In this document: piece by piece, positions 46,268-54,464 of the stretch
Position numbering within the stretch: position 1 is the stretch's first letter
Layout: every line of letters starts with the position of its first letter
NCBI RefSeq assembly: GCF_963676275.1
Contig: NZ_OY781091.1
Location: forward strand, 1,962,775 to 2,026,774
DNA: 64,000 nt
Source of the DNA: an uncultured Cohaesibacter sp.
GTDB taxonomy: Bacteria; Pseudomonadota; Alphaproteobacteria; Rhizobiales; Cohaesibacteraceae
Reading direction: 5' to 3'
Translations under genes and position numbers: made by a program
The notes under the pieces: model-generated
Seen by the model: the letters and a program-made list of their open reading frames with translations, nothing else
What the model was told of the DNA's origin: nothing
Databases searched by the model: none

Positions 46268-47269
46268 ATGAACGAGATCATGAGTGAACCTATAGGAAAG
46301 CTTGAGCCGCGCACGGCGCAATTGAGGGAAATCTGCGCCAAGATCAAACCGGGCAGACATCATGTTTCGCTGGTCGAGGCTGTCGGCACGATCCTGCCTG
46401 ACCTCAATTTCCGTTATCGCACCACATTGACCGGCTGGTACCGTCTCGGTGGGCTTGTTGATGAGGATGGCAACCGGATTGCCACCAGCCTGCGGGAATG
46501 GGCAGAGGCGGAATCCGACCATGACATGTTCGCCCTTTATGAGAAATATGGGGCATCGGACTATTTCACCACCCGGCTGGATGGCAAATGCCATTATTTC
46601 ATTGCGCCCATTGGTCCCGATGCCGCCGACTTCGTGCAGTTGAAGGTGGAGGAACTGACCGAGGTCATCGACCGACCGCTCTTTGTTAATGATCAGGTGC
46701 CCGATGATCTGGAAGACCTGCTTGATCCTCATGGTGCCTTTGCCGCCCGTGTGGAACCCAGAGAGCTGACCCCGCCGCGCTATGTCTTCCATTCCATCAC
46801 CGACATCAGTGCGCTGGTGAGCAAGCAGCTCTCGTCCGAAGGTTCGGACCTGCGCTATATCCGCTTTCTGGAAGAATGGGGCAAGACCACCGCTGCCAGC
46901 AAGGATCGCTTCAGCGACCACTTCGTTCTCAAGCTTCTGCCCTTTCTGGATCGCTTCGGCGAGCGCAAGACGGAGGCAACGCCGGTCCCGGTCAGGAAAC
47001 TGCCTTTGCCCAGCGATAATGTTGCGGGCATGAGCGGCACCAATCTGTCCCATTTCCTCAAGGAATATGACAAGAACGCCGGTTTCCCCATGGCCTGGTA
47101 TTTCAACATGCTGGTCGAGCAGAAGATCTGGCCGCAGATCGCAACCGCCGTCTATATGGACCATCAGCGCAACTATCGCTATCTGCCCGACAAGGATCTT
47201 GAAGTGCTCGAAAACTGGATCCGCTTCCCCTATGTGTTCGGGGCTGGAGCATTGCCGACATTGTTGTGA
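46268..47269 (+). CDS. Nif-cluster conserved protein of unknown function
   Basis: A 333-aa soluble protein without signal peptide, membrane helix or cofactor-binding cysteine motif that I can name. It is rich in aromatic residues (FRYRTTLTGWYRLGG, NYRYLPDKDLEVLENWIRFPY). It lies 17 bases after the DUF6129-like gene and ends 73 bases before the nifE promoter, closing the nifHDKT-Y transcription unit. Its place between nifY and nifE is that of uncharacterised genes in Azotobacter-type islands. I do not recognise a domain. Confidence 0.75.
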   Translation: MNEIMSEPIGKLEPRTAQLREICAKIKPGRHHVSLVEAVGTILPDLNFRYRTTLTGWYRLGGLVDEDGNRIATSLREWAEAESDHDMFALYEKYGASDYFTTRLDGKCHYFIAPIGPDAADFVQLKVEELTEVIDRPLFVNDQVPDDLEDLLDPHGAFAARVEPRELTPPRYVFHSITDISALVSKQLSSEGSDLRYIRFLEEWGKTTAASKDRFSDHFVLKLLPFLDRFGERKTEATPVPVRKLPLPSDNVAGMSGTNLSHFLKEYDKNAGFPMAWYFNMLVEQKIWPQIATAVYMDHQRNYRYLPDKDLEVLENWIRFPYVFGAGALPTLL

Positions 47270-47279
47270 CAAGGCAGCC

Positions 47280-47299
47280 TTTGTCGCCTTTGCGACAAA
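47280..47299. promoter_or_regulatory. NifA upstream activator site of nifENX
   Basis: TTTGTCGCCTTTGCGACAAA has TGT-N10-ACA in an extended palindrome, about 78 bases upstream of the predicted nifE start and just after the stop of the preceding gene. Confidence 0.85.
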
Positions 47300-47341
47300 G
47301 CAGAAATTTGAAAATCAGTGAATTTTCAATGAATTAGAGTG

Positions 47342-47357
47342 TGGCACGGTGCTTGCT
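47342..47357 (+). promoter_or_regulatory. Sigma-54 promoter of the nifE operon
   Basis: TGGCACGGTGCTTGCT matches the -24/-12 consensus fully (GG 47343-47344, GC 47355-47356). Start expected near 47368. Confidence 0.92.
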
Positions 47358-47399
47358 AGATAGAAGTTCGACCATTTCATATAGCGAGGTTTGTGGCCA

Positions 47400-48803
47400 A
47401 TGAAACAAAGTGAAATCGCCCAGCTGCTTGACGAGCCAGCCTGCGAGCATAACCACAAATCAAAATCCGGCTGCGCAAGGCCAAAGCCGGGAGCCGCAGC
47501 AGGGGGCTGCTGTTTTGATGGTGCCCAGATCGCCTTGCTGCCGATCGCCGATGTTGCCCATATCGTGCATGGCTCGATCGCCTGCGCGGGCAGCGCATGG
47601 GACAATCGCGGCAGCCGCTCTTCGGGGGCGAAACTCTACAAGATGGGGCTCACCACCGATCTTACTGAGCAGGATGTCATCATGGGGCGGGGTGAAAAAC
47701 GGCTGTTTCATTCCATCAAGCAGGCGATTGACGAACAGAAGCCGGAAGCGGTTTTTGTCTATAATACCTGCGTTCCGGCTCTTATCGGTGATGATATCGG
47801 CGCAGTGTGCAAGGCCGCGCAAAAGCGCTGGGGCGTACCCGTCGTGCCGGTGGATGCTGCCGGCTTCTATGGCACGAAAAATCTCGGCAACCGCATCGCC
47901 GGCGAAACCATGGTGCGCCATGTGATCGGTACCCGTGAGCCTGATCCTGTGCCCGAACATCTTCAGCGCGAGGGCATAAAGGTCCATGATATCGCGCTGA
48001 TCGGCGAATATAATATTGCCGGTGAGCTATGGCATGTGCTGCCGCTGTTTGATGAACTTGGACTGCGCGTGCTGGGCTCTCTGTCCGGTGATGCCCGGTT
48101 CCGCGAAGTGCAGACCATGCATCGCTCGCAGGTCAACATGATGGTTTGTTCCAAGGCGATGATCAATGTCGCCCGCAAGCTCAGGGATGGCTATGGCACG
48201 CCATGGTTCGAGGGCAGTTTCTATGGCATCCGCGATATGAGCATAGCCTTGCGCGAATTTGCCCGTCTCATCGGCGACCCTTCGCTAACGATGCGTACAG
48301 ACGCTCTGATCGCGCGGGAGGAGGCCAGCATATATGCCCGCCTTGAGCCCTTCAGGGCGCGGCTCAAGGGCAAGCGCGTGCTGCTTTATACCGGCGGCGT
48401 CAAGGCATGGTCGGTCATCTCGGCCTTGCAGGATCTGGGCATGGAAGTGGTCGCGACCTCGACCCGCAAATCCACCGAACAGGACAAGGCCAAGATTCGC
48501 GAACTGATGGGCGAAAAGACTGTCATGCTCGATGAGAGCCAGGGCGCGCGGGCGCTGATCGACATGGTCAACGAGACCGACACCGACATCCTTATTGCCG
48601 GTGGCCGCAACATGTATACCGCGCTCAAGGCCCGCATTCCCTTCCTGCATATCAATCAGGAGCGTGAACTCGCCTATGCGGGCTATGAGGGCATGATCAC
48701 CTTTGCAGAACAGATCCTGCAAGCAGTGGAAAGCCCGATCTGGAAAGCGGTGCGAGAGCCCGCCCCATGGCAGAAGCCAATCCAGATTGCAGCAGCGGAG
48801 TAG
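47400..48803 (+). CDS. nifE: FeMo-co scaffold protein NifE
   Basis: NifE pairs with NifN in the scaffold complex on which NifB-co matures to FeMo-co. The 467-aa protein is homologous to NifD: P-cluster-like cysteine positions in [23 protein letters not shown] and [12 protein letters not shown] hold the NifEN 4Fe-4S cluster. The N-terminus has the extra Cys/His-rich stretch [11 protein letters not shown] usual for NifE. ATG at 47400; GAGG lies 9 bases upstream. Confidence 0.96.
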   Translation: MKQSEIAQLLDEPACEHNHKSKSGCARPKPGAAAGGCCFDGAQIALLPIADVAHIVHGSIACAGSAWDNRGSRSSGAKLYKMGLTTDLTEQDVIMGRGEKRLFHSIKQAIDEQKPEAVFVYNTCVPALIGDDIGAVCKAAQKRWGVPVVPVDAAGFYGTKNLGNRIAGETMVRHVIGTREPDPVPEHLQREGIKVHDIALIGEYNIAGELWHVLPLFDELGLRVLGSLSGDARFREVQTMHRSQVNMMVCSKAMINVARKLRDGYGTPWFEGSFYGIRDMSIALREFARLIGDPSLTMRTDALIAREEASIYARLEPFRARLKGKRVLLYTGGVKAWSVISALQDLGMEVVATSTRKSTEQDKAKIRELMGEKTVMLDESQGARALIDMVNETDTDILIAGGRNMYTALKARIPFLHINQERELAYAGYEGMITFAEQILQAVESPIWKAVREPAPWQKPIQIAAAE

Positions 48804-48808
48804 GGACC

Positions 48809-50227
48809 ATGGCAGACATCATCAAACGCAACAAGGCCCTTTCCGTCAGTCCGCTCAAGGCGAGCAGCTCGCTTGGCGCATCTCTTGCCTTTCTTGGCAT
48901 TCGCGACGCGATTGCCATGTTGCATGGTGCGCAGGGCTGCACCGCTTATGGCAAGATTTACCTGATCGGGCATTTTCGCGAACCGGTCGCTCTTCAGACC
49001 ACCGCGATGGATCAGGTCAGCACAATCATGGGATCGGATGAGAATGTCGTTGAGGGTTTGAAGACCCTTTGTGACAAATTCCAGCCTGCTCTTGTTGGGC
49101 TTCCGACAACGGGCCTGTCGGAAACGCAAGGCTCGGATGTGAATGGTGCGGTTGCCACCTTCCGCAAGAGCCATCCGGAATGTTTCAAGACCGCTGTCGT
49201 GCCCGTCGAGACACCTGACTATGTCGGCTCGCTTGAAACCGGTTTTGGCAAGGCCGTTTATGAAATGATCAATCGCCTTGTACCGGAGGCCGAGCAAAAG
49301 GGGGGTATTTCCACCAATCGGCAGGTCAATATTCTGGTCAATGCGTCGCTGACACCTGCCGATATCGATGAGATCAAGGATATCGTCGAAGCCTTCGGTC
49401 TGCTGCCTCTCGTGCTGCCGGACCTTTCCACTAGCCTTGATGGTCATCTCAACGAGCGGGATTTCAATCCCCTGACAACCGGGGGAACCTGCGTTGGTGA
49501 CTTTGAAATTCTGCACAAGGCCCGCGCGACCCTCGTCATCGGCTCCAGCATGATCCCGGCAGCTGACCTTCTGAAGGAACGCACCGGCGTGCCCGACTAT
49601 CGCTTTGATCATCTGATGGGGCTGGAAGCCGTGGATCAATTCATCACCATGTTGCATGAGCTGACCGGCCAGCCGGTTCCCAAGCGGCTGGAGCGGCAGA
49701 GGCAACAACTGCAGGACGCCATGCTTGACAGTCATTTCAATCTGGGTATGGGGCGGGTTGCCGTGGCCGCCGACCCTGATCTGCTCAAGGCCTTTGGAGA
49801 TCTGCTTGCAGGCATGGGCTGCGCAATGGTCGCTGCGATTGCGCCTTCAAACGCGGCGGTCCTCAAGCATGTTGCCGCAAGGGAAGTCAAGATCGGCGAC
49901 TTGCAGGAACTGGAGAAATTCGCATCTGGCGGTGGCGCGGACCTGCTGATCGGCAATTCCCATTGCGCGGCGAGTGCCGAGCGGCTCGGACTGCCGCTGC
50001 TGCGCGCCGGTTTTCCGCAATATGATCGCATCGGCGCTCCAGCGCGTTGCTGGATCGGTTATCGCGGATCCAGACAGACGCTGTTCGATCTTGTCAACCT
50101 GCTCATCGAAACGGAGCAGGGAGCGGTCGAGCCATACAGATCCATCTATGCACAGGTTCAGGACATGAAGGGGGAGCACAATGGCCCAGATCAGCCGCAT
50201 GCTCACATTGGTGGACGGCACCATTGA
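48809..50227 (+). CDS. nifN: FeMo-co scaffold protein NifN
   Basis: NifN, the NifK-like half of the NifEN scaffold, 472 aa. Cysteine in LHGAQGCTAYGKIYLIGHF and the PTTGLSETQGSDV block are conserved. It begins 5 bases after nifE at the ATG at 48809 (GGAGTAGGGA upstream). The last 47 bases overlap nifX in another frame, so the C-terminal tail (about 15 residues, His-rich) is probably not conserved. Confidence 0.96.
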   Translation: MADIIKRNKALSVSPLKASSSLGASLAFLGIRDAIAMLHGAQGCTAYGKIYLIGHFREPVALQTTAMDQVSTIMGSDENVVEGLKTLCDKFQPALVGLPTTGLSETQGSDVNGAVATFRKSHPECFKTAVVPVETPDYVGSLETGFGKAVYEMINRLVPEAEQKGGISTNRQVNILVNASLTPADIDEIKDIVEAFGLLPLVLPDLSTSLDGHLNERDFNPLTTGGTCVGDFEILHKARATLVIGSSMIPAADLLKERTGVPDYRFDHLMGLEAVDQFITMLHELTGQPVPKRLERQRQQLQDAMLDSHFNLGMGRVAVAADPDLLKAFGDLLAGMGCAMVAAIAPSNAAVLKHVAAREVKIGDLQELEKFASGGGADLLIGNSHCAASAERLGLPLLRAGFPQYDRIGAPARCWIGYRGSRQTLFDLVNLLIETEQGAVEPYRSIYAQVQDMKGEHNGPDQPHAHIGGRHH

Positions 50228-50675
50228 AGACGGATTTGAAGACAACGCCTTGAAGATCGCCTTTGCGACCAGCGACCAGCAGCATGTTGATCAGCATTTC
50301 GGAACCTGCGAGCGCTTTTCGATTTTTCTGGTCACGCGCGATGAAGCGCATTTTCACCAGACAATCACCTTTTCCAGAGCGGAACAGGATGGCAGCGAAG
50401 ACAAGCTCAAGGCGCGCATCGGGGCACTGGAAGGGGTTGCCGCGATCTATTGCCGGGCCGTTGGCGCATCCGCAATCGCCCAGCTCAAACAGGCCGGTGT
50501 GCAGCCGATCAGAGTACCGGATGGCACCTCCATCAAGATGCAGCTGGGCCTGTTTCAGGAAGAGCTGAGAAGCGGGCCGGCAATCTGGATTTTGCGGGCA
50601 TTGGAGAAGGCTCAGGGACTGCGGGATGCCCCCCACAGATTCGATGAGATGGAAAGTGAAGGTTGGAGCGAATAG
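50181..50675 (+). CDS. nifX: NifX, FeMo-co precursor carrier
   Basis: A 164-aa carrier that binds NifB-co and the VK-cluster and passes them to NifEN. It has the NifX-domain pattern IAFATSDQQHVDQHFGTCERFSIF split by description, with the conserved HFG motif and the GAVA-like GVAAIYCRAVGASA. The ATG at 50181 lies inside the nifN coding end but has a strong GGGGGAG site, so a 47-base overlap looks real. Confidence 0.93.
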   Translation: MAQISRMLTLVDGTIEDGFEDNALKIAFATSDQQHVDQHFGTCERFSIFLVTRDEAHFHQTITFSRAEQDGSEDKLKARIGALEGVAAIYCRAVGASAIAQLKQAGVQPIRVPDGTSIKMQLGLFQEELRSGPAIWILRALEKAQGLRDAPHRFDEMESEGWSE

Positions 50676-50689
50676 CGAATGAGGATGAC

Positions 50690-51166
50690 ATGAGCGATTG
50701 GGACCAAATGGTAGTCGAAAAGGATGATCCTGCACTGGCATCTCCTTTCATCACAGAAATGCTGCGCCAGATCAGGGCCGTTGATTCCTATGGTATCTGG
50801 GACAAGTCAGAAGGGTATGAAATCATCGATCCCTATATCCTGACCAAGGAGCGTAAGCGGCAGATGCCCGTCATTGGCGATCCGGATGAAGAAGTCGTTG
50901 CCCGCATCAAGTCCTGGTACAACGCGCTGGCCACCAGTATTGAGGCCAAGACCGGCCTGATGGCCGTTCCGCTGATCAATCTCACCTATGAGGGTTTCGG
51001 CCGCGTGATCATCGCGGTGGGCAAGCTGATCGTCTTTGACAAGAATCTGCGCGATGTCCATCGCTTCGGCTTCAAGTCTCTGGACCATATGCAGCAGGAA
51101 GCCGAAAAGATCGTGGCAAGGGCCGCCGCGCTCATAGAAGACCACCGCGATGTCGCAAAGCTTTGA
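50690..51166 (+). CDS. NifX-associated nitrogen fixation protein (DUF269)
   Basis: A 158-aa protein of the DUF269 family that regularly follows nifX. Family features: DSYGIWD near residue 33, YILTKERKRQMPVIGDPD and the FGRVIIAVGKLIVFDKNLRDVHRFGF core (given only in part). ATG at 50690 (MSDWDQM) follows GAGGA; the open frame begins at 50663. Biochemical role not established. Confidence 0.93.
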   Translation: MSDWDQMVVEKDDPALASPFITEMLRQIRAVDSYGIWDKSEGYEIIDPYILTKERKRQMPVIGDPDEEVVARIKSWYNALATSIEAKTGLMAVPLINLTYEGFGRVIIAVGKLIVFDKNLRDVHRFGFKSLDHMQQEAEKIVARAAALIEDHRDVAKL

Positions 51167-51207
51167 CGCGCAGCAGTAGATGGTAATCAGGCAAAAGGGG
51201 ACCCAAG

Positions 51208-51420
51208 ATGGATGATGCCGAACTGAAAGCTCTGACCAAAGCCGCCAGAAAGGCCAAGCGTATAGCCTCTGAAAAGGCGATGGAACTGCATGATCTGGTG
51301 GAGGATCGATTACCCGCCGCATTTGAAGAACTGCCGCAACTGGCAGAGGAAACCTATGCTGCCTGCAAGGCATGGGAAGAAGCCGAAGGGGCCTGCAAGG
51401 CGGCTGAGGCGACACTTTGA
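51208..51420 (+). CDS. CCE_0567-type small nif metalloprotein
   Basis: A 70-aa all-helical protein made of two long helices with a short turn (a helical hairpin), matching the small CCE_0567-like proteins that sit between DUF269 and fdxB in many nif clusters. Those have been described as metal-binding dimers. ATG follows AAAGGGGA. Role unknown. Confidence 0.85.
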   Translation: MDDAELKALTKAARKAKRIASEKAMELHDLVEDRLPAAFEELPQLAEETYAACKAWEEAEGACKAAEATL

Positions 51421-51434
51421 GAGGAATATGACAG

Positions 51435-51776
51435 ATGACTGCAATTGTCGGACTGACACTGGATGGGACCGAGTGGACACCTCAGTTCGTGGAAATGCTT
51501 GACGCCAAAAAATGCATCGGCTGTGGCCGCTGCTATCGCGTCTGCGCCAGAGATGTGCTTGAGCTGGTCGAGCGGGAAAGCCTTGATCTGGAGGAAGAAG
51601 ACGAGGATCTCGATGATGATGATCCCTTTGGTGATGACGATGATGATGACGGTTTCTCCGATGATACCAGCATGGTCATGTCGCTGAAGAATAAGGGCGA
51701 TTGCATCGGCTGCGAGGCCTGCTCGAAAATCTGTCCCAAAGGCTGCTTCTCCCACACGACCAAGGAAGCCGCCTGA
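51435..51776 (+). CDS. fdxB: Nif-specific ferredoxin III (FdxB) with acidic insert
   Basis: A 113-aa 2[4Fe-4S] ferredoxin of the nif-specific type III. Cluster motifs CIGCGRCYRVCARDVL (residue ~33) and CIGCEACSKICPKGCF (~92) are intact. Between them lies an extremely acidic insert of about 28 residues, with runs such as EEEDEDLDDDDPFG and DDDDDDG, longer than the 10-15 residues usual for FdxB. Last gene of the nifE operon. Confidence 0.93.
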   Translation: MTAIVGLTLDGTEWTPQFVEMLDAKKCIGCGRCYRVCARDVLELVERESLDLEEEDEDLDDDDPFGDDDDDDGFSDDTSMVMSLKNKGDCIGCEACSKICPKGCFSHTTKEAA

Positions 51777-51783
51777 GGCTGTT

Positions 51784-51831
51784 TCAGAGAGCGCTTCTGA
51801 GAGTGTTTCTGATAGCGCTTCCGAGAGCGTT
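51784..51831. repeat. Four degenerate 12-base tandem repeats
   Basis: Four consecutive 12-mers: TCAGAGAGCGCT, TCTGAGAGTGTT, TCTGATAGCGCT, TCCGAGAGCGTT. They start 8 bases after the fdxB stop. Read on the minus strand they would encode LSEA/LSET, but no gene there has support. Confidence 0.75.
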
Positions 51832-51919
51832 TGGCGAATATCACTTGCCAGTTCATTGCCGCCCATCATCGTGACAGGATGGGCGGCATTGTTGTCTTTG
51901 CAAGCCTGTCTGGCTGACA

Positions 51920-51937
51920 TTGTCGCTTTTGCGACAA
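51920..51937. promoter_or_regulatory. NifA upstream activator site of iscA-nifV
   Basis: TTGTCGCTTTTGCGACAA, a TGT-N10-ACA site in an extended palindrome, about 100 bases upstream of the predicted start of the iscA-nifVWZM transcript. Confidence 0.85.
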
Positions 51938-52004
51938 CCGGTTGGAATGCGGAGAATGATGATAAGTGTAATATTATCAATAAGATAATTTGGTGTTGAT
52001 GCGC

Positions 52005-52020
52005 TGGCACGGCCTTTGCA
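52005..52020 (+). promoter_or_regulatory. Sigma-54 promoter of iscA-nifVWZM
   Basis: TGGCACGGCCTTTGCA matches the -24/-12 consensus fully (GG 52006-52007, GC 52018-52019). Start expected near 52031, 32 bases before the iscA-like ATG. Confidence 0.92.
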
Positions 52021-52062
52021 ACTTCATGAGAAGAGTTGGAAACCGAGCCAGGAGCCATGACA

Positions 52063-52386
52063 ATGCTGACATTGACCGACAAAGCGCAAGATATGCTGCA
52101 AGGCCTGATCGCCAAATCGGAAAAGCCTCTGACGGGGCTGCGCATCGCCGCCGACATGGCTGGCTGCGCCGGGGTCAAATATCGTCTGGCGCTGGTGGCC
52201 GAACCTCAAGCCGATGATCACATAGTCGATTGCGGCGCCATCAAGCTCTATGTCGTGCCCGAGAATGCCGAAATCCTCATTGGCACGACCATCGATTTCA
52301 CCGAAACGGAAAAAGGCTCCGGCTTTACATTCGACAATCCCAATACCGCTGGCATGTGCGCCTGCGGCAAGAGTTTTGCCGCCTGA
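52063..52386 (+). CDS. A-type Fe-S carrier (IscA-nif/HesB family)
   Basis: A 107-aa Fe-S cluster carrier of the IscA/HesB family. The three conserved cysteines are seen: one in AGCAGVKY and two in the C-terminal MCACGKSF. In Azotobacter/P. stutzeri clusters such a gene precedes nifU-nifS-nifV; here nifV follows directly. I start it at the ATG at 52063 because AGGAG lies 8 bases upstream; the ATG at 52057 would leave only 2 bases of spacing. Confidence 0.9.
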   Translation: MLTLTDKAQDMLQGLIAKSEKPLTGLRIAADMAGCAGVKYRLALVAEPQADDHIVDCGAIKLYVVPENAEILIGTTIDFTETEKGSGFTFDNPNTAGMCACGKSFAA

Positions 52387-52470
52387 TTGCGCTCTAGGCA
52401 AAAGCCATGGGCGCGACGCCCGGTCGTCTGGATTGGGGGAGGGCTCGATTGTCGGGAAAGGTTTTTCGGA

Positions 52471-53613
52471 ATGAATTTGGTAAGGCAAGTCACCATTGAT
52501 GATACGACATTGCGCGACGGAGAACAGAGCGCCGGTGTTGCATTCACGCGGGATGAGAAATGCGCCATTGCCCGTGCCCTTGTGGCCGCTGGCGTGCCTG
52601 AGCTGGAAATCGGTATTCCGGCCATGGGCGAGGCGGAGCAAGAAACCATCCGCGCCATTGCCTCTCAGGATTTGAATGCGCGTCTCATCGTATGGTGCCG
52701 CATGTGCGATTTCGATCTGGAAGCCGCGCGAGATCTCGGCGTTGACATGATCGATTTGTCCATTCCCATGTCAGACGGTCAGATCCGGCATAAGCTGGGG
52801 CAGGACCGGGATCATGTGTTGCGACAGATCGCAAGCATGGTGCCCAAGGCGCTTGATGCCGGTTTGGATGTGATGGTCGGCGGCGAGGATTCCTCCCGTG
52901 CGGATCTCGACTTCGTTCTGAAGGCGATGGAGGTTGCCGCTAGAGCCGGAGCGCGCCGTTTTCGCTTTGCCGATACGGTCGGCATTATGGAACCTTTTGG
53001 AACGGCAGAAATTTTTCGCCAGTTACGGGCCAATTCCGATCTGGAACTGGAAATGCATGCCCATGATGATTACGGGCTGGCAACCGCAAACACGCTGGCT
53101 GCCGTGATGGGTGGCGCAACCCATGTCAACACCACGGTCAATGGCTTGGGCGAGCGGGCAGGCAATGCCTCGCTTGAAGAATTCGCGCTGGCGGTTGACC
53201 GGCTCTATCATTTCCAGACCGGTGTTGATCAACGCCAGTTCAGTGCCCTGTCGCAAATGGTGGCGCATGCCTCCGGGCGGCCCGTCCCCCAACAGAAGAG
53301 CCTAGTGGGGGCAAGTGTCTTCACCCATGAAAGCGGCATTCATGTCGATGGACTGGTCAAGAACAGGGAAACCTATCAGGGCGTTGATCCCGAGTGGCTG
53401 GGCAGACAGCATGAACTGGTTCTGGGCAAGCATTCCGGCACCAAGGCCGTGCTGCATATTTACGGCGCCATGGGCATCGCCCTGACCGTTTTGCAGGCAA
53501 AGGACATTCTGGAAAAAGTGCGCCTCTTCGCCGAGACCTATAAACGGACACCGGCACGCAGCGATCTGATGGATTTTCATCGTCAGGTCATGGCGCATGA
53601 AACCGCACATTGA
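52471..53613 (+). CDS. nifV: Homocitrate synthase NifV
   Basis: Condenses acetyl-CoA and 2-oxoglutarate to (R)-homocitrate, the organic ligand of FeMo-co. The 380-aa DRE-TIM enzyme has DTTLRDGEQSAG at the N-terminus, the metal-site HAHDDYGLATANTLAAV, GLGERAGNASLEE, and the HESGIHVDG block. ATG at 52471; a longer frame back to 52387 is not supported. Confidence 0.96.
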   Translation: MNLVRQVTIDDTTLRDGEQSAGVAFTRDEKCAIARALVAAGVPELEIGIPAMGEAEQETIRAIASQDLNARLIVWCRMCDFDLEAARDLGVDMIDLSIPMSDGQIRHKLGQDRDHVLRQIASMVPKALDAGLDVMVGGEDSSRADLDFVLKAMEVAARAGARRFRFADTVGIMEPFGTAEIFRQLRANSDLELEMHAHDDYGLATANTLAAVMGGATHVNTTVNGLGERAGNASLEEFALAVDRLYHFQTGVDQRQFSALSQMVAHASGRPVPQQKSLVGASVFTHESGIHVDGLVKNRETYQGVDPEWLGRQHELVLGKHSGTKAVLHIYGAMGIALTVLQAKDILEKVRLFAETYKRTPARSDLMDFHRQVMAHETAH

Positions 53614-53651
53614 AGCTTGGCTGAAGAGCTGCAACGGCAAGGGAAAAGACG

Positions 53652-53966
53652 ATGAGAAATGACGAACTGGATGCAGAATTGTCCGATCTGGCGAGCGCAG
53701 AGGAATTTCTGGACTATTTCGAGATTGATTATGATCCCGGCGTGGTAATGGTCAATCGCTTGCATATTCTGCAACGCTTTCACGACTATCTGGAAATGAA
53801 GAGCCGCAAGCCCGATGCCGGTCAATCCTGGTGGGATTTCTACACCGGGCAGCTCAAGCAAGCCTATCAGGATTTCGTCCGTTCCGATGCCCTGACCGAA
53901 AAGGTCTTCAAGGTCTTCAAGACCGGCCAGCCGACTTTCGTTCCCCTCGAAGAGGTGCTGAAATAG
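53652..53966 (+). CDS. nifW: NifW, nitrogenase-protecting protein
   Basis: A 104-aa protein that in other species associates with the MoFe protein and supports its maturation or protection from O2. Family features: LSSAEEFL-like LASAEEFLDYFEIDYD, VNRLHILQRFHDYL and the FVPLEEV end. It stops immediately before the nifZ start codon (no gap). Confidence 0.94.
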   Translation: MRNDELDAELSDLASAEEFLDYFEIDYDPGVVMVNRLHILQRFHDYLEMKSRKPDAGQSWWDFYTGQLKQAYQDFVRSDALTEKVFKVFKTGQPTFVPLEEVLK

Positions 53967-54464
53967 ATGCTCGACAGCTTGCCTCCGCCGCGTTTTGACT
54001 ATGGCGCCGAAGTGCGCGTCTTGCGCAATCTGCGCAATGACGGAACCCATCCGGGCAGCGACACCGGAACGCTGCTGGTCCGGCGCGGCTCGGTCGGAGT
54101 GGTGCGCGACGTGGGAACCTTCCTGCAGGATCAGGTGATCTATACGGTTCATTTCACTGAAGATGATCTGATTGTCGGTTGCCGCGACAGGGAACTCGTG
54201 CCCGCTGACGCGCCATGGCTGCCCAACCGGTTTGAATATGGCGACAAGGTCAAGGCAAGGGTTCTGCTTGGCATTGCCGGAGAGGTCGTGGCCGATGTCG
54301 GCGATGCGGGTGAAATTATCAAGGTCATCCGCGAGCAGGATATCATCGAGACTTACGGCACGGTCGCCTATCATGTGCGCTTTCCCGGTCGTACCCTTCA
54401 GGTGCCAGAAACGGCGCTGGAAGCCTTGAACGATTTGGCGAATGAGGCAGAGAGGCGTGAATGA
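53967..54464 (+). CDS. nifZ: NifZ, P-cluster maturation protein
   Basis: NifZ helps form the second P-cluster of the MoFe protein. The 165-aa protein has two SH3-like barrels, first FDYGAEVRVLRNLRNDGT and then the second barrel from about residue 88 (NRFEYGDKVKARVLL), the long form with tandem barrels. Starts directly after nifW; its stop overlaps the nifM start (ATGA). Confidence 0.94.
   Translation: MLDSLPPPRFDYGAEVRVLRNLRNDGTHPGSDTGTLLVRRGSVGVVRDVGTFLQDQVIYTVHFTEDDLIVGCRDRELVPADAPWLPNRFEYGDKVKARVLLGIAGEVVADVGDAGEIIKVIREQDIIETYGTVAYHVRFPGRTLQVPETALEALNDLANEAERRE

Noticed and set aside
51354-52178. 274-codon minus-strand frame with LSEA/LSET repeats
   Set aside because: Covers fdxB, the NifA site and the iscA promoter in antisense; the repeats come from the 12-base tandem array.
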